Part shown: positions 1 to 3,988 of the stretch, one piece after another
Numbering within the stretch: the stretch's first letter is position 1
Layout of the letters: each line of letters opens with the position of its first letter
NCBI GenBank assembly: GCA_016784195.1
Contig: JADHVE010000069.1
Coordinates: 1 to 5,820 of the forward strand
Origin: Candidatus Woesearchaeota archaeon
Lineage (GTDB): Archaea; Nanobdellota; Nanobdellia; Woesearchaeales; GW2011-AR4
Length of the DNA: 5,820 nt
Direction of reading: 5' to 3'
Program-made: the position numbers and the translations under genes
Notes under the pieces: generated by a model
Told to the model about the DNA's origin: nothing
The model's database searches: none
What the model saw: only the letters and a program-made list of their open reading frames with translations

Positions 1-20
1 ATTCTATAGAGCAAGGATAC

Positions 21-38
21 TACACACTTTAGTGTGTA
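21..38 (+). repeat. IS left-end hairpin (transposase recognition structure)
   Basis: Arms TACACAC and GTGTGTA enclose TTTA, giving 7 bp, or 8 bp if the loop is read as TT. The TTTA loop is the same as that of the IS608 end hairpins. GGATAC directly precedes it, as at the right end. A wider inverted repeat, AGCAAGGAT (10-18) and ATCCTTGCT (48-56), brackets it. The inferred role is TnpA binding on single-stranded DNA. Confidence 0.65.
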
Positions 39-86
39 TAGGAATTGATCCTTGCTTTCCTCCGTAAGTTTTTTCTACCATTTTAG

Positions 87-94
87 ATTATAAG
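87..94 (+). promoter_or_regulatory. Possible TATA box for tnpA
   Basis: ATTATAAG is the best archaeal TATA match upstream of tnpA. Initiation about 25 bases downstream would fall near 116, giving a leader of some 68 nt. No convincing BRE is seen, so this is a weak call. Confidence 0.3.
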
Positions 95-95
95 A

Positions 96-122
96 GTGTG
101 CGCAACGAAAATTGGCGCACGC
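96..122 (+). promoter_or_regulatory. GC-rich stem-loop upstream of tnpA
   Basis: GTGCGC (98-103) and GCGCAC (115-120) pair perfectly, extended outward by a T-G wobble and a G-C pair (96-97 with 121-122) and inward by AA/TT across one bulged G. It is the most GC-rich structure in an AT-rich leader. If the TATA box at 87-94 is used, it lies over the start-site region and would act as DNA; if transcription starts earlier, it would be an upstream leader hairpin. Its right arm overlaps CACGCAC (118-124), which can instead pair with 165-171. Confidence 0.45.
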
Positions 123-159
123 ACCCAATTTACCTTCAAATTAGTGTGAGCTGTAAAAA

Positions 160-183
160 TTTTCGTGCGTGGAGGCACGAAAA
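160..183 (+). promoter_or_regulatory. Hairpin masking the tnpA ribosome binding site
   Basis: TTTTCGTGC (160-168) and GCACGAAAA (175-183) form a perfect 9-bp stem with loop GTGGAG, ending immediately before the ATG at 184. The Shine-Dalgarno sequence GGAGG (171-175) sits in the loop and first closing pair. Known IS200 elements repress transposase translation with a leader stem-loop covering the ribosome site; this hairpin fits that role. The GGAGG, 8 bases before the ATG, is also what fixes the start at 184 rather than the GTG at 169, which lies inside the loop. Confidence 0.65.
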
Positions 184-612
184 ATGGAATATGTGAATGT
201 TGATTTAAGGCATGACAACCATAAAGTTGGAATAAACTATTGGCATATGGAATTTACAACTAAATATCGTTATAAGATGTTTGGTAAATATAAATACAAA
301 AGCTTAATTGAAGCTTGTATTCGTAAAGTTGCTTATAATCATAACATTGAAATCCATATTTTAAATGTTATGCCTGAACATATTCATCTTCTTGTAACAG
401 TTCCAAAAGGTATGCTAGATGAAAAAGCATTTCAACTTTTGAAAGGCGCTTCTTCATACTATTTTTTCAAAAACCACGAAAAAGCTCGTTTAAGATACCC
501 AAAAGGACATCTTTGGAGTCGTGGTGGTTGCGCAGTTACTGTTGGCTACAACCAATTCAGTGAAACCGAACAATATATTTTGAAACAAGCAGAGCATCAC
601 GCTCTTGCTTGA
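184..612 (+). CDS. tnpA: IS200-type Y1 HUH transposase TnpA
   Basis: This 142-residue protein is the size of IS200/IS605 TnpA (about 130-155 aa). These enzymes act as dimers, nicking and rejoining single-stranded DNA at the hairpin-marked ends through a 5'-phosphotyrosine link, without external energy. The HUH motif is His66-Ile67-His68 within EHIHLLV. The candidate nucleophile is Tyr131, in a YILKQ helix whose Gln135 is the usual third metal ligand. A KYRYK segment at 27-31 matches the family's early conserved block, and LWSRG (110-114) is the usual strand before the tyrosine helix. After it the protein reads GCAVTVG, where many relatives have aromatic residues. Start at ATG 184 rests on GGAGG at 171-175. 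No frameshift or truncation is visible, so the enzyme may be active. No TnpB partner is present in the window. Confidence 0.9.
   Translation: MEYVNVDLRHDNHKVGINYWHMEFTTKYRYKMFGKYKYKSLIEACIRKVAYNHNIEIHILNVMPEHIHLLVTVPKGMLDEKAFQLLKGASSYYFFKNHEKARLRYPKGHLWSRGGCAVTVGYNQFSETEQYILKQAEHHALA
586..611 (+). repeat. Stem-loop overlapping the tnpA stop codon
   Basis: CAAGCAGAGC (586-595) pairs with GCTCTTGCTTG (601-611) over 10 bp, leaving one unpaired T at 606 and loop ATCAC. It covers the last codons and the first two bases of the TGA. An unpaired T on the 3' arm recalls the extrahelical T of IS608 end hairpins, but the loop differs from both end hairpins. It may be an RNA structure affecting termination or stability, or coincidence in a coding sequence. 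Confidence 0.4.
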
Positions 613-627
613 GCACTTAGTCGGATA

Positions 628-647
628 CTGTGGACTTTAGTCCACAG
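628..647 (+). repeat. IS right-end hairpin (transposase recognition structure)
   Basis: CTGTGGAC and GTCCACAG enclose TTTA (8 bp, or 9 bp with a TT loop). It shares the preceding GGATAC and the apex ACTTTAGT with the left-end hairpin at 21-38 while the rest of the stem differs, as expected of a matched pair of IS200/IS605 ends. TCAT at 654-657 is the proposed right cleavage site. Confidence 0.65.
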
Positions 648-730
648 AGGAGGTCATTTTAAATTGTTGATTTATTTGATACTTTTTATTTCTTATTTCT
701 ATAATTGACTTTATTTAATGGATATTGATA

Positions 731-848
731 AGCCTCCGGGGGGAATTGCACCCCCGACCTGCAGATTACTTCTAAACATGAAGTTTTGAATGATTAACCT
801 CGGGTTTGAAATACAAGTCTGCCGCAATGGCTACTATGCTACGGAGGC
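731..848 (-). tRNA. tRNA-Thr (anticodon UGU) with a 45-nt intron
   Basis: After removing the intron, 73 nt fold into a cloverleaf. The acceptor stem GCCTCCG/CGGAGGC is perfect (7 bp), the anticodon stem GCAGA/TCTGC perfect, and the T stem GGGGG/CCCCC perfect. The loop reads C-U-UGU-A-A, and the anticodon (complement at 813-815) is UGU, decoding ACA. Discriminator U73 and the opening pairs G1-C72 and C2-G71 agree with archaeal threonine identity. CCA is not encoded. U8-A14, G15-C48, A21, U54 and A58 are conserved. The T loop is UGCAAUU, with G where U55 is nearly universal, and the D loop lacks a GG pair, so the elbow is atypical. No TATA box lies about 26 bp upstream of the 5' end; the nearest TATA-like sequences are at 951-968, which implies a leader needing 5' processing. 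The right end of the IS lies about 74 bp beyond the 3' end. Confidence 0.87.
767..811 (-). other. tRNA-Thr intron at the canonical 37/38 site
   Basis: The intron follows A37, with exons 848-812 and 766-731. A bulge-helix-bulge fold is visible but relaxed: bases 32-34 (C, U, U) pair with A-A-G near the intron 3' end, the fourth pair is G35 against G, and the 3' bulge is U-A-A38. Inside the intron, ACUUC and GAAGU can form a competing 5-bp hairpin (768-784) that ties up the same GAAG. Removal by an archaeal splicing endonuclease tolerant of relaxed motifs is inferred. Confidence 0.75.
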
Positions 849-866
849 ATTTGTTTTTGTCCTGAG

Positions 867-912
867 CAAAGGGAGAGAGACTCTCCTTTGAGTCTTTCTT
901 AGAAAGAAAGAC
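867..912. repeat. Tandem pair of inverted repeats with AGA triloops
   Basis: First repeat, 867-890: CAAAGG-(G)-AGAG pairs with CTCTCCTTTG over 10 bp with one bulged G (873). Second repeat, 892-912: GTCTTTCTT pairs with AAGAAAGAC over 9 bp without a mismatch. Both enclose AGA and only one base separates them. They lie between the stop of the minus-strand gene ending at 972 and the tRNA-Thr 5' end at 848. They could be a tRNA leader structure, a 3' end or processing signal of the upstream gene, or DNA operators; the sequence does not decide. Confidence 0.6.
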
Positions 913-929
913 ACTATAATGCTATGGGG

Positions 930-942
930 GCATATTGTATGC
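930..942. repeat. Short inverted repeat with TTG spacer
   Basis: GCATA and TATGC flank TTG, giving 5 perfect bp. It lies just beyond the tandem hairpins at 867-912 and, if the tRNA precursor starts near 930-940, close to its 5' end. Short enough to be chance. Confidence 0.35.
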
Positions 943-950
943 TCTTAGAA

Positions 951-968
951 TTAAATATAGGTATAAAT
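951..968 (-). promoter_or_regulatory. TATA-like sequences that may drive tRNA-Thr
   Basis: Read on the minus strand, TTTATA (968-963) and TATATTTAA (959-951) are the closest TATA-like elements upstream of the tRNA. Start sites about 25 bp downstream would fall near 930-940, giving a leader of about 80-90 nt that includes the hairpins at 867-912. They begin 4 bp beyond the stop of the upstream gene. No good BRE is visible, and read-through from that gene is an alternative. Confidence 0.3.
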
Positions 969-971
969 AGT

Positions 972-1598
972 TTATGGTTCTGCTTCCCATCCATACATCT
1001 TTGGATGGAAAGGTTCAGGAACAGGCACAAAAATCTTCTCATTCAAAAAGTCCTTAACTTTTGCAGATATCTTATATGTTTCCCTCCATAGATGTTTCTC
1101 AAACTTCTCTACTTCAGCTCCTAGAATTCTTTTCTCATAAATGTCCTGGAAGTTTTTCAAAAGCCAATGGTTTCTCCATGCAGTAGTATGGTCTCCTTCC
1201 AGCTTAGGCCTAAACATGATCTCGCATTCACCTTTAACAACTTTGATTTTTTTGCCTTGATGCATAACCTCAACATCATTTAAGCCAACACCATGAAAAT
1301 CAATGTCCAGCAAATACTTAAAGTAGCCGTTGGGCTTTCCCTCTATATTCTTCTGCAGCCTCCACCATGCCCATAATTCCTTGCCCCCCATATGTATTCC
1401 TTTCTGAAAGATATTTTCAGAATATAAAGTCTCTACATCAGCATGCCATCTATCTCCTTCATAACCTCTCCACCCTTCTTCCCATAAAAGCTCATGCATC
1501 ATAACATAAAGGTTCTTTAGGCTAAAAACATCTTTATACTTAATCTTAAATTGGGGCACTTTTGCTACTATTCTGGGCTTTAAATCTATATCTGACAT
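972..1598 (-). CDS. Conserved-looking hypothetical protein, tryptophan-rich
   Basis: I do not recognise this 208-residue protein. It has no signal peptide, no hydrophobic membrane segment and no nucleotide-binding motif, so it is probably cytosolic. Ten of 208 residues are tryptophan (39, 43, 51, 76, 78, 79, 141, 145, 171, 204), clustered as LLWEEGW (37-43), LWAWW (75-79) and AWRNHW (140-145). The middle (about 92-135) reads like alternating beta strands with charged turns, including DIDFHG (98-103), followed by a helical, charged segment (145-188) and a proline-rich end. Aromatic pockets of this sort suit ligand, peptide or glycan binding, but that is only a guess. The ATG at 1598 is supported by an archaeal promoter ending about 23 bp upstream and by the absence of a Shine-Dalgarno sequence, so the mRNA is probably leaderless. 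It diverges from the YchF-like gene and points towards tRNA-Thr. Confidence 0.8.
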   Translation of the reverse strand: MSDIDLKPRIVAKVPQFKIKYKDVFSLKNLYVMMHELLWEEGWRGYEGDRWHADVETLYSENIFQKGIHMGGKELWAWWRLQKNIEGKPNGYFKYLLDIDFHGVGLNDVEVMHQGKKIKVVKGECEIMFRPKLEGDHTTAWRNHWLLKNFQDIYEKRILGAEVEKFEKHLWRETYKISAKVKDFLNEKIFVPVPEPFHPKMYGWEAEP

Positions 1599-1620
1599 AA
1601 TCTAAATAATTAGGAACTAA

Positions 1621-1636
1621 ATTTATAAAGTTTTCG
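1621..1636 (-). promoter_or_regulatory. BRE/TATA promoter of the 972-1598 gene
   Basis: On the minus strand CGAAAA (BRE, 1636-1631) precedes TTTATAAA (TATA, 1629-1622). A start site about 25 bp downstream of the TATA centre falls near 1600, two bases before the ATG at 1598, so the transcript would be leaderless. The same CGAAAA-TATA arrangement recurs upstream of arvA. Confidence 0.7.
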
Positions 1637-1709
1637 TTTTAGCATACCAGTATAGCAATTATAGTATTTGTCAAAATTGATGGTTCTTTAAACAAAAATA
1701 AACAAAAAA

Positions 1710-1718
1710 CTTATAATT
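1710..1718 (+). promoter_or_regulatory. TATA box of the YchF-like gene
   Basis: CTTATAATT is centred 28 bp before the ATG at 1742, putting the start site at or just before the ATG. No Shine-Dalgarno sequence precedes the ATG. The BRE position is only A-rich, so this is weaker than the divergent promoter at 1621-1636. Confidence 0.5.
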
Positions 1719-1741
1719 CAAAAACTATCCCCTCAATTAAA

Positions 1742-2941
1742 ATGTTGATAGGGATTGTTGGAAAGGCCAATGTTGGAAAGTCTACTTTCTTTAAAGCAGC
1801 TACATTAGCAGAAGTTGAAATTGCTAATTACCCTTTTGCTACAATAAAGCCTAATTCTGGTGTGGGATATGTGCAGTTAGATTGTGTTGACAAAGATTTT
1901 AATGTGAATTGCAACCCTCGGGAAGGATTTTGCATCGATCATGTAAGATTTGTACCGGTGCAGCTGATTGACGTTGCAGGGCTTGTTCCAGGAGCTCATG
2001 AAGGTAAGGGAATGGGCAACCAATTTTTAGATGATTTAAGACAGGCAGATGTTTTGGTACATGTAATTGATGTTTCCGGTTCAACTAATGAAAAAGGTGA
2101 GCCTATTGAAGTTGGATCTTATGATCCTTCTAAAGATATCAAGTTCTTAGAAGTTGAGCTGGATATGTGGTACCTGAGAATCTTAAAAAAAGGATGGGAA
2201 AAATTCGCAAGGCAGGTTATGCAGGAAAAGCAAAAAGTGCATAAAGAGCTTGGAAAACAGCTATCAGGGCTTAAAGTGACTGAAGATATGGTTGGAGAAG
2301 TTATTAATTTCATTGGACTGGATTCTGAAAAAGTAATAAAATGGAGTGATGAAGACCTGGAAAAGATTGCAGTAGAGCTTAGAAAACGGACAAAGCCGAT
2401 GATAATTGCAGCAAATAAGATTGACATAAAAGGAGCAAAAGAAAATTTTGATAGGTTAAAAAAAGATTTCCCTGATTTGATGATAGTTCCTTGTTCTGCC
2501 GAATCAGAGCTTGCTTTACGGGAAGCCTCTAAGCATGAATTGATAAAATATATTCCAGGCAAAAATGATTTTGAAATCTTAAATGAAACTAAGCTTAATG
2601 ACCAACAAAAAAATGCATTGAATTTCGTAAAAGAGAATATCTTAGATGAATATACAAGCACAGGTATACAACCAGTTCTTGACAAGGCAGTTTTTGAGTT
2701 ATTGAAATATATTGCTATATTTCCCGGTGGAATGAAAAAGCTGGAAGATCAGCATGGGAATACACTTCCTGATTGTTTTTTGATTCCTGACGGCTCAACT
2801 GCTTTGGATTTTGCATTTAAGATACATACTGATCTGGGAAAAAATTTTATTAAAGCAGTTGATGTTAAGGCCAAGCAGATAGTGGGCAAGAATCATAAGC
2901 TTAAAAACAGAGATGTTGTAGAAATAATAACGAGCAGATAA
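1742..2941 (+). CDS. ychF: Archaeal YchF/Obg-family translation-associated GTPase with TGS domain
   Basis: At 399 residues this is the normal length of archaeal YchF-like proteins. Order of parts: G1 (P-loop) GKANVGKS at 7-14; the family signature YPFATIKPN at 30-38; G3 DVAG at 77-80 followed by LVPGAHEGKGMGN; an alpha-helical, coiled-coil-like insert at about 135-215; G4 NKID at 225-228; G5 SAE at 252-254; and a C-terminal TGS domain at about 325-397 starting FPGG. YchF proteins bind ribosomes and are linked to translation and stress control. Bacterial and eukaryotic YchF replace G4 with an NxxE motif and prefer ATP; here NKID is intact, so GTP preference is inferred. Three cysteines (48, 57, 64) lie between the signature and G3, in a stretch typical of archaeal members. 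The ATG at 1742 begins directly with the first beta strand and fits a leaderless mRNA. Its stop is 2 bp from that of the converging arvC. Confidence 0.93.
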   Translation: MLIGIVGKANVGKSTFFKAATLAEVEIANYPFATIKPNSGVGYVQLDCVDKDFNVNCNPREGFCIDHVRFVPVQLIDVAGLVPGAHEGKGMGNQFLDDLRQADVLVHVIDVSGSTNEKGEPIEVGSYDPSKDIKFLEVELDMWYLRILKKGWEKFARQVMQEKQKVHKELGKQLSGLKVTEDMVGEVINFIGLDSEKVIKWSDEDLEKIAVELRKRTKPMIIAANKIDIKGAKENFDRLKKDFPDLMIVPCSAESELALREASKHELIKYIPGKNDFEILNETKLNDQQKNALNFVKENILDEYTSTGIQPVLDKAVFELLKYIAIFPGGMKKLEDQHGNTLPDCFLIPDGSTALDFAFKIHTDLGKNFIKAVDVKAKQIVGKNHKLKNRDVVEIITSR

Positions 2942-2955
2942 TTTTATTTTTTATT
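2942..2955 (+). terminator. U-tract terminator of the YchF-like gene
   Basis: Directly after the stop comes T4-A-T6-A-TT, followed by further T-rich repeats to about 2979. Archaeal RNA polymerase terminates at such U-tracts without needing a hairpin. The tract overlaps the 3' end of the converging arvC coding sequence, where the antisense strand supplies lysine codons. Confidence 0.55.
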
Positions 2956-3342
2956 ACTTTCTTTCTTTCTCAGCTTTTCAAAACTTTCCACAATATCAAT
3001 CATATACTTGCCGTCTTCTAATTTAAAGATTAAAGGTTCTTTCTTAAACAAATGAACCAAATCCAGTTCATACTGCCCCGGCTTTAAAACTTTGATTGCT
3101 TCTATATCCAGAACAACTGGAGTATCTTTATCTATCTCACTGCCGACCAAATCAAAAATATCCTTCTCAATCTGCTCTTTATCTTTATTGGTTAAGTTAA
3201 TGCTTTTATGCATCTTTTTAACTTCATCAAGCTTTTCTTGTTTGATAAAGAAAAAGAGCTTTCCCCCGCAATTACAGCCTTTTAGAATCTCAGTCGATCC
3301 ATCCTTGTAGAACGTATTACATCTAACACACTGATGCGGCAT
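2944..3342 (-). CDS. arvC: ArvC/OapC-family zinc-ribbon protein (DUF2072)
   Basis: The 132-residue protein starts with a zinc ribbon: Cys5-x2-Cys8 and Cys23-x-Cys25, the latter in GCNCGGK. After it comes a helical linker (about 36-66) and a conserved beta-rich end with VLDIEAIKVLKPGQYELDL (78-96), followed by YMIDIVESF. This layout is that of the archaea-specific DUF2072 zinc-ribbon family, named OapC/ArvC where it neighbours the ArvA GTPase. Its biochemical role is not established; a partner or adaptor of the GTPase is inferred from co-occurrence. It follows arvB by 46 bp on the same strand. No Shine-Dalgarno sequence precedes the ATG; the leader is A-rich and holds a palindrome at 3363-3377. 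The protein ends in a lysine-rich tail. Its stop is 2 bp from the stop of the converging YchF-like gene. Confidence 0.85.
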   Translation of the reverse strand: MPHQCVRCNTFYKDGSTEILKGCNCGGKLFFFIKQEKLDEVKKMHKSINLTNKDKEQIEKDIFDLVGSEIDKDTPVVLDIEAIKVLKPGQYELDLVHLFKKEPLIFKLEDGKYMIDIVESFEKLRKKESNKK

Positions 3343-3362
3343 TTTTTTTAATGATTTATATT

Positions 3363-3377
3363 TTATTTGTCAAATAA
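3363..3377. repeat. Palindrome in the arvB-arvC gap
   Basis: TTATTTG and CAAATAA flank a single central T (6 bp with a 3-base loop if folded). It sits 20-35 bp upstream of the arvC ATG, the region where a TATA box or operator would lie. Its core TTTGTCAAA recurs in two other gene-free stretches, at 1667-1675 and 4794-4802. It may be a protein-binding site or a small hairpin at the arvB 3' end. Confidence 0.45.
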
Positions 3378-3388
3378 TGATTTTTTAT

Positions 3389-3781
3389 TTATTTTTTCTT
3401 GTTTCTCTTTTTAGAAACCTCTTGTGTGAATAATTCTATTTTTCCAGGGTCTCTTTTTATCTGCTTAACCACATTAGCAGGGCCTACAACAGTCAGCCCT
3501 TGCCTATCTCCCAGTATCATATTCAAAAAACCTTTTTTTATTGCGCCAAAACCCTGCACATTCTCAGTTGTAGGATCTAATACTGCCAATTCTACACCTT
3601 TAAAATCCTTGTTTATCTCTTCCATTGTCACTTTTATCAGCTCTGCCTCTTCCTCTTTCTTAAGCCTTCCCTGTAGCAATGCTATTTTGTCTTCTTTTGC
3701 AATATTCAAAAGTTTCCTTATCCGTCCTATAGATGTTAAACCTTCTATTTCGCTGTAAGGTACAATTTGCAGTGTTACCAT
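3389..3781 (-). CDS. arvB: ArvB/OapB-family protein (DUF2073)
   Basis: This 130-residue soluble protein matches the archaea-specific DUF2073 family, called OapB/ArvB. Visible features are the opening strand MVTLQIVPYSEIEGLTSIGRI, a helical charged region (about 27-60, with a KKEEEAELIK run), a GVELAVLD strand (61-68), a glycine-containing segment GFGAIKKGFLNMILGDRQGLTVVGPANVVKQIKRDP (77-112), and a lysine-rich tail KKRNKKK. It has no catalytic motif or membrane segment that I can identify. In haloarchaea the gene neighbours the ArvA GTPase, and a shared complex is likely but unproven. The ATG at 3781 is preceded by GAGGT (3785-3789) with a short 3-base spacing. It is followed by arvC after 46 bp and preceded by arvA after an unusually long 207-bp spacer, so arvB and arvC may have their own promoter. 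Confidence 0.85.
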   Translation of the reverse strand: MVTLQIVPYSEIEGLTSIGRIRKLLNIAKEDKIALLQGRLKKEEEAELIKVTMEEINKDFKGVELAVLDPTTENVQGFGAIKKGFLNMILGDRQGLTVVGPANVVKQIKRDPGKIELFTQEVSKKRNKKK

Positions 3782-3871
3782 TTAACCTCTTTTTTATCCT
3801 TTAAAATTTTATTCTACACCTTGATTCGGTTGTATACTAACATGTTTTTGTGAATGTGAACTGTTCCACAC

Positions 3872-3906
3872 AAACGTCGTTTCGAACTCGAATGAGTTTG
3901 ACGCTT
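3872..3906. repeat. Two-part stem-loop in the arvA-arvB spacer
   Basis: Outer stem: AAACGTC (3872-3878) with GACGCTT (3900-3906), 7 bp including one G-T. Inner stem: AACTC (3885-3889) with GAGTT (3894-3898), loop GAAT. The interior loop is asymmetric (6 bases against 1). On the plus strand a T run follows. On the minus strand, the direction of the genes, it would be part of an arvB leader or of an arvA-arvB read-through transcript. It could be an RNA regulatory element or a separate small RNA. Confidence 0.4.
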
Positions 3907-3962
3907 TTTACATGAAGTGCGGCGTTTTTTATCACTTTAGTTGTATTTCAATACAGTGGTTA

Positions 3963-3968
3963 AAAAAT
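3963..3968 (-). terminator. U6 tract after arvA, possible terminator
   Basis: On the minus strand a run of six T lies 20 bases past the arvA stop. Archaeal termination can use such a tract. If it works, arvA is transcribed apart from arvB-arvC. Confidence 0.35.
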
Positions 3969-3988
3969 TATTTGATGTTAGCTAATGT

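Larger units (their letters stand above)
7..657 (+). mobile_element. IS200-type (IS200/IS605 family) insertion sequence, single-gene
   Basis: The element is defined by a Y1 HUH transposase (184-612) flanked by two subterminal hairpins that share sequence. Both stems are preceded by GGATAC, both have the apex ACTTTAGT, and GAGCA lies further upstream of each (9-13 and 611-615). IS200/IS605 elements carry such hairpins instead of terminal inverted repeats, move as single strands and make no target duplication. There is no tnpB-like gene, so this is the short IS200 layout of roughly 650-700 bp. The exact ends are inferred: by analogy with IS608, where the bases just 5' of the hairpin guide cleavage, GATA would pair with TC in a left site near 3-6 and a right site TCAT at 654-657. 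The span could be wrong by several bases on each side. Confidence 0.6.
3782..3988. other. Structured 207-bp spacer between arvA and arvB
   Basis: No reading frame longer than about 20 codons is open here on either strand. It holds a compact stem-loop (3872-3906), an imperfect inverted repeat TGTGAAC-T-GTTcCACA (3855-3870), a short hairpin with arms TGTATT and AATACA (3942-3955), and an A6 run (3963-3968) that reads as U6 after arvA. TATA-like bases on the minus strand upstream of arvB (TTTTAAA near 3800-3810; GTATAC near 3830) could be a second promoter. It is more GC-rich at 3860-3925 than the flanking gaps. Confidence 0.5.

Noticed and set aside
169..183. GTG at 169 as a longer start for tnpA
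   Set aside because: It lies inside the hairpin loop and overlaps the Shine-Dalgarno bases; GGAGG at 171-175 is correctly placed for the ATG at 184.
1642..1656. Imperfect inverted repeat GCATAC-CA-GTATaGC near the divergent promoters
   Set aside because: Only six pairs with a bulge in AT-rich DNA; placement upstream of the BRE is suggestive but too weak to call an operator.
1899..2685. Open frames on the minus strand at 1899-2084 and 2119-2685
   Set aside because: They lie wholly inside the well-conserved YchF-like gene, resemble no family, and are serine/phenylalanine-rich as expected for the reverse of a lysine-rich gene.
3092..3758. Plus-strand open frames at 3092-3310 and 3399-3758
   Set aside because: They are antisense to arvC and arvB, low in complexity, and lack promoters or ribosome sites.
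3875..3925. TTCGAA-type box in the spacer as a tRNA T-arm fragment
   Set aside because: The bases on either side of the putative T loop do not pair on either strand, and no acceptor or anticodon arm is present.
3934..3941. Third copy of the IS apex octamer ACTTTAGT in the arvA-arvB spacer
   Set aside because: It has no flanking stem and no GGATAC, so it is not an IS end remnant.
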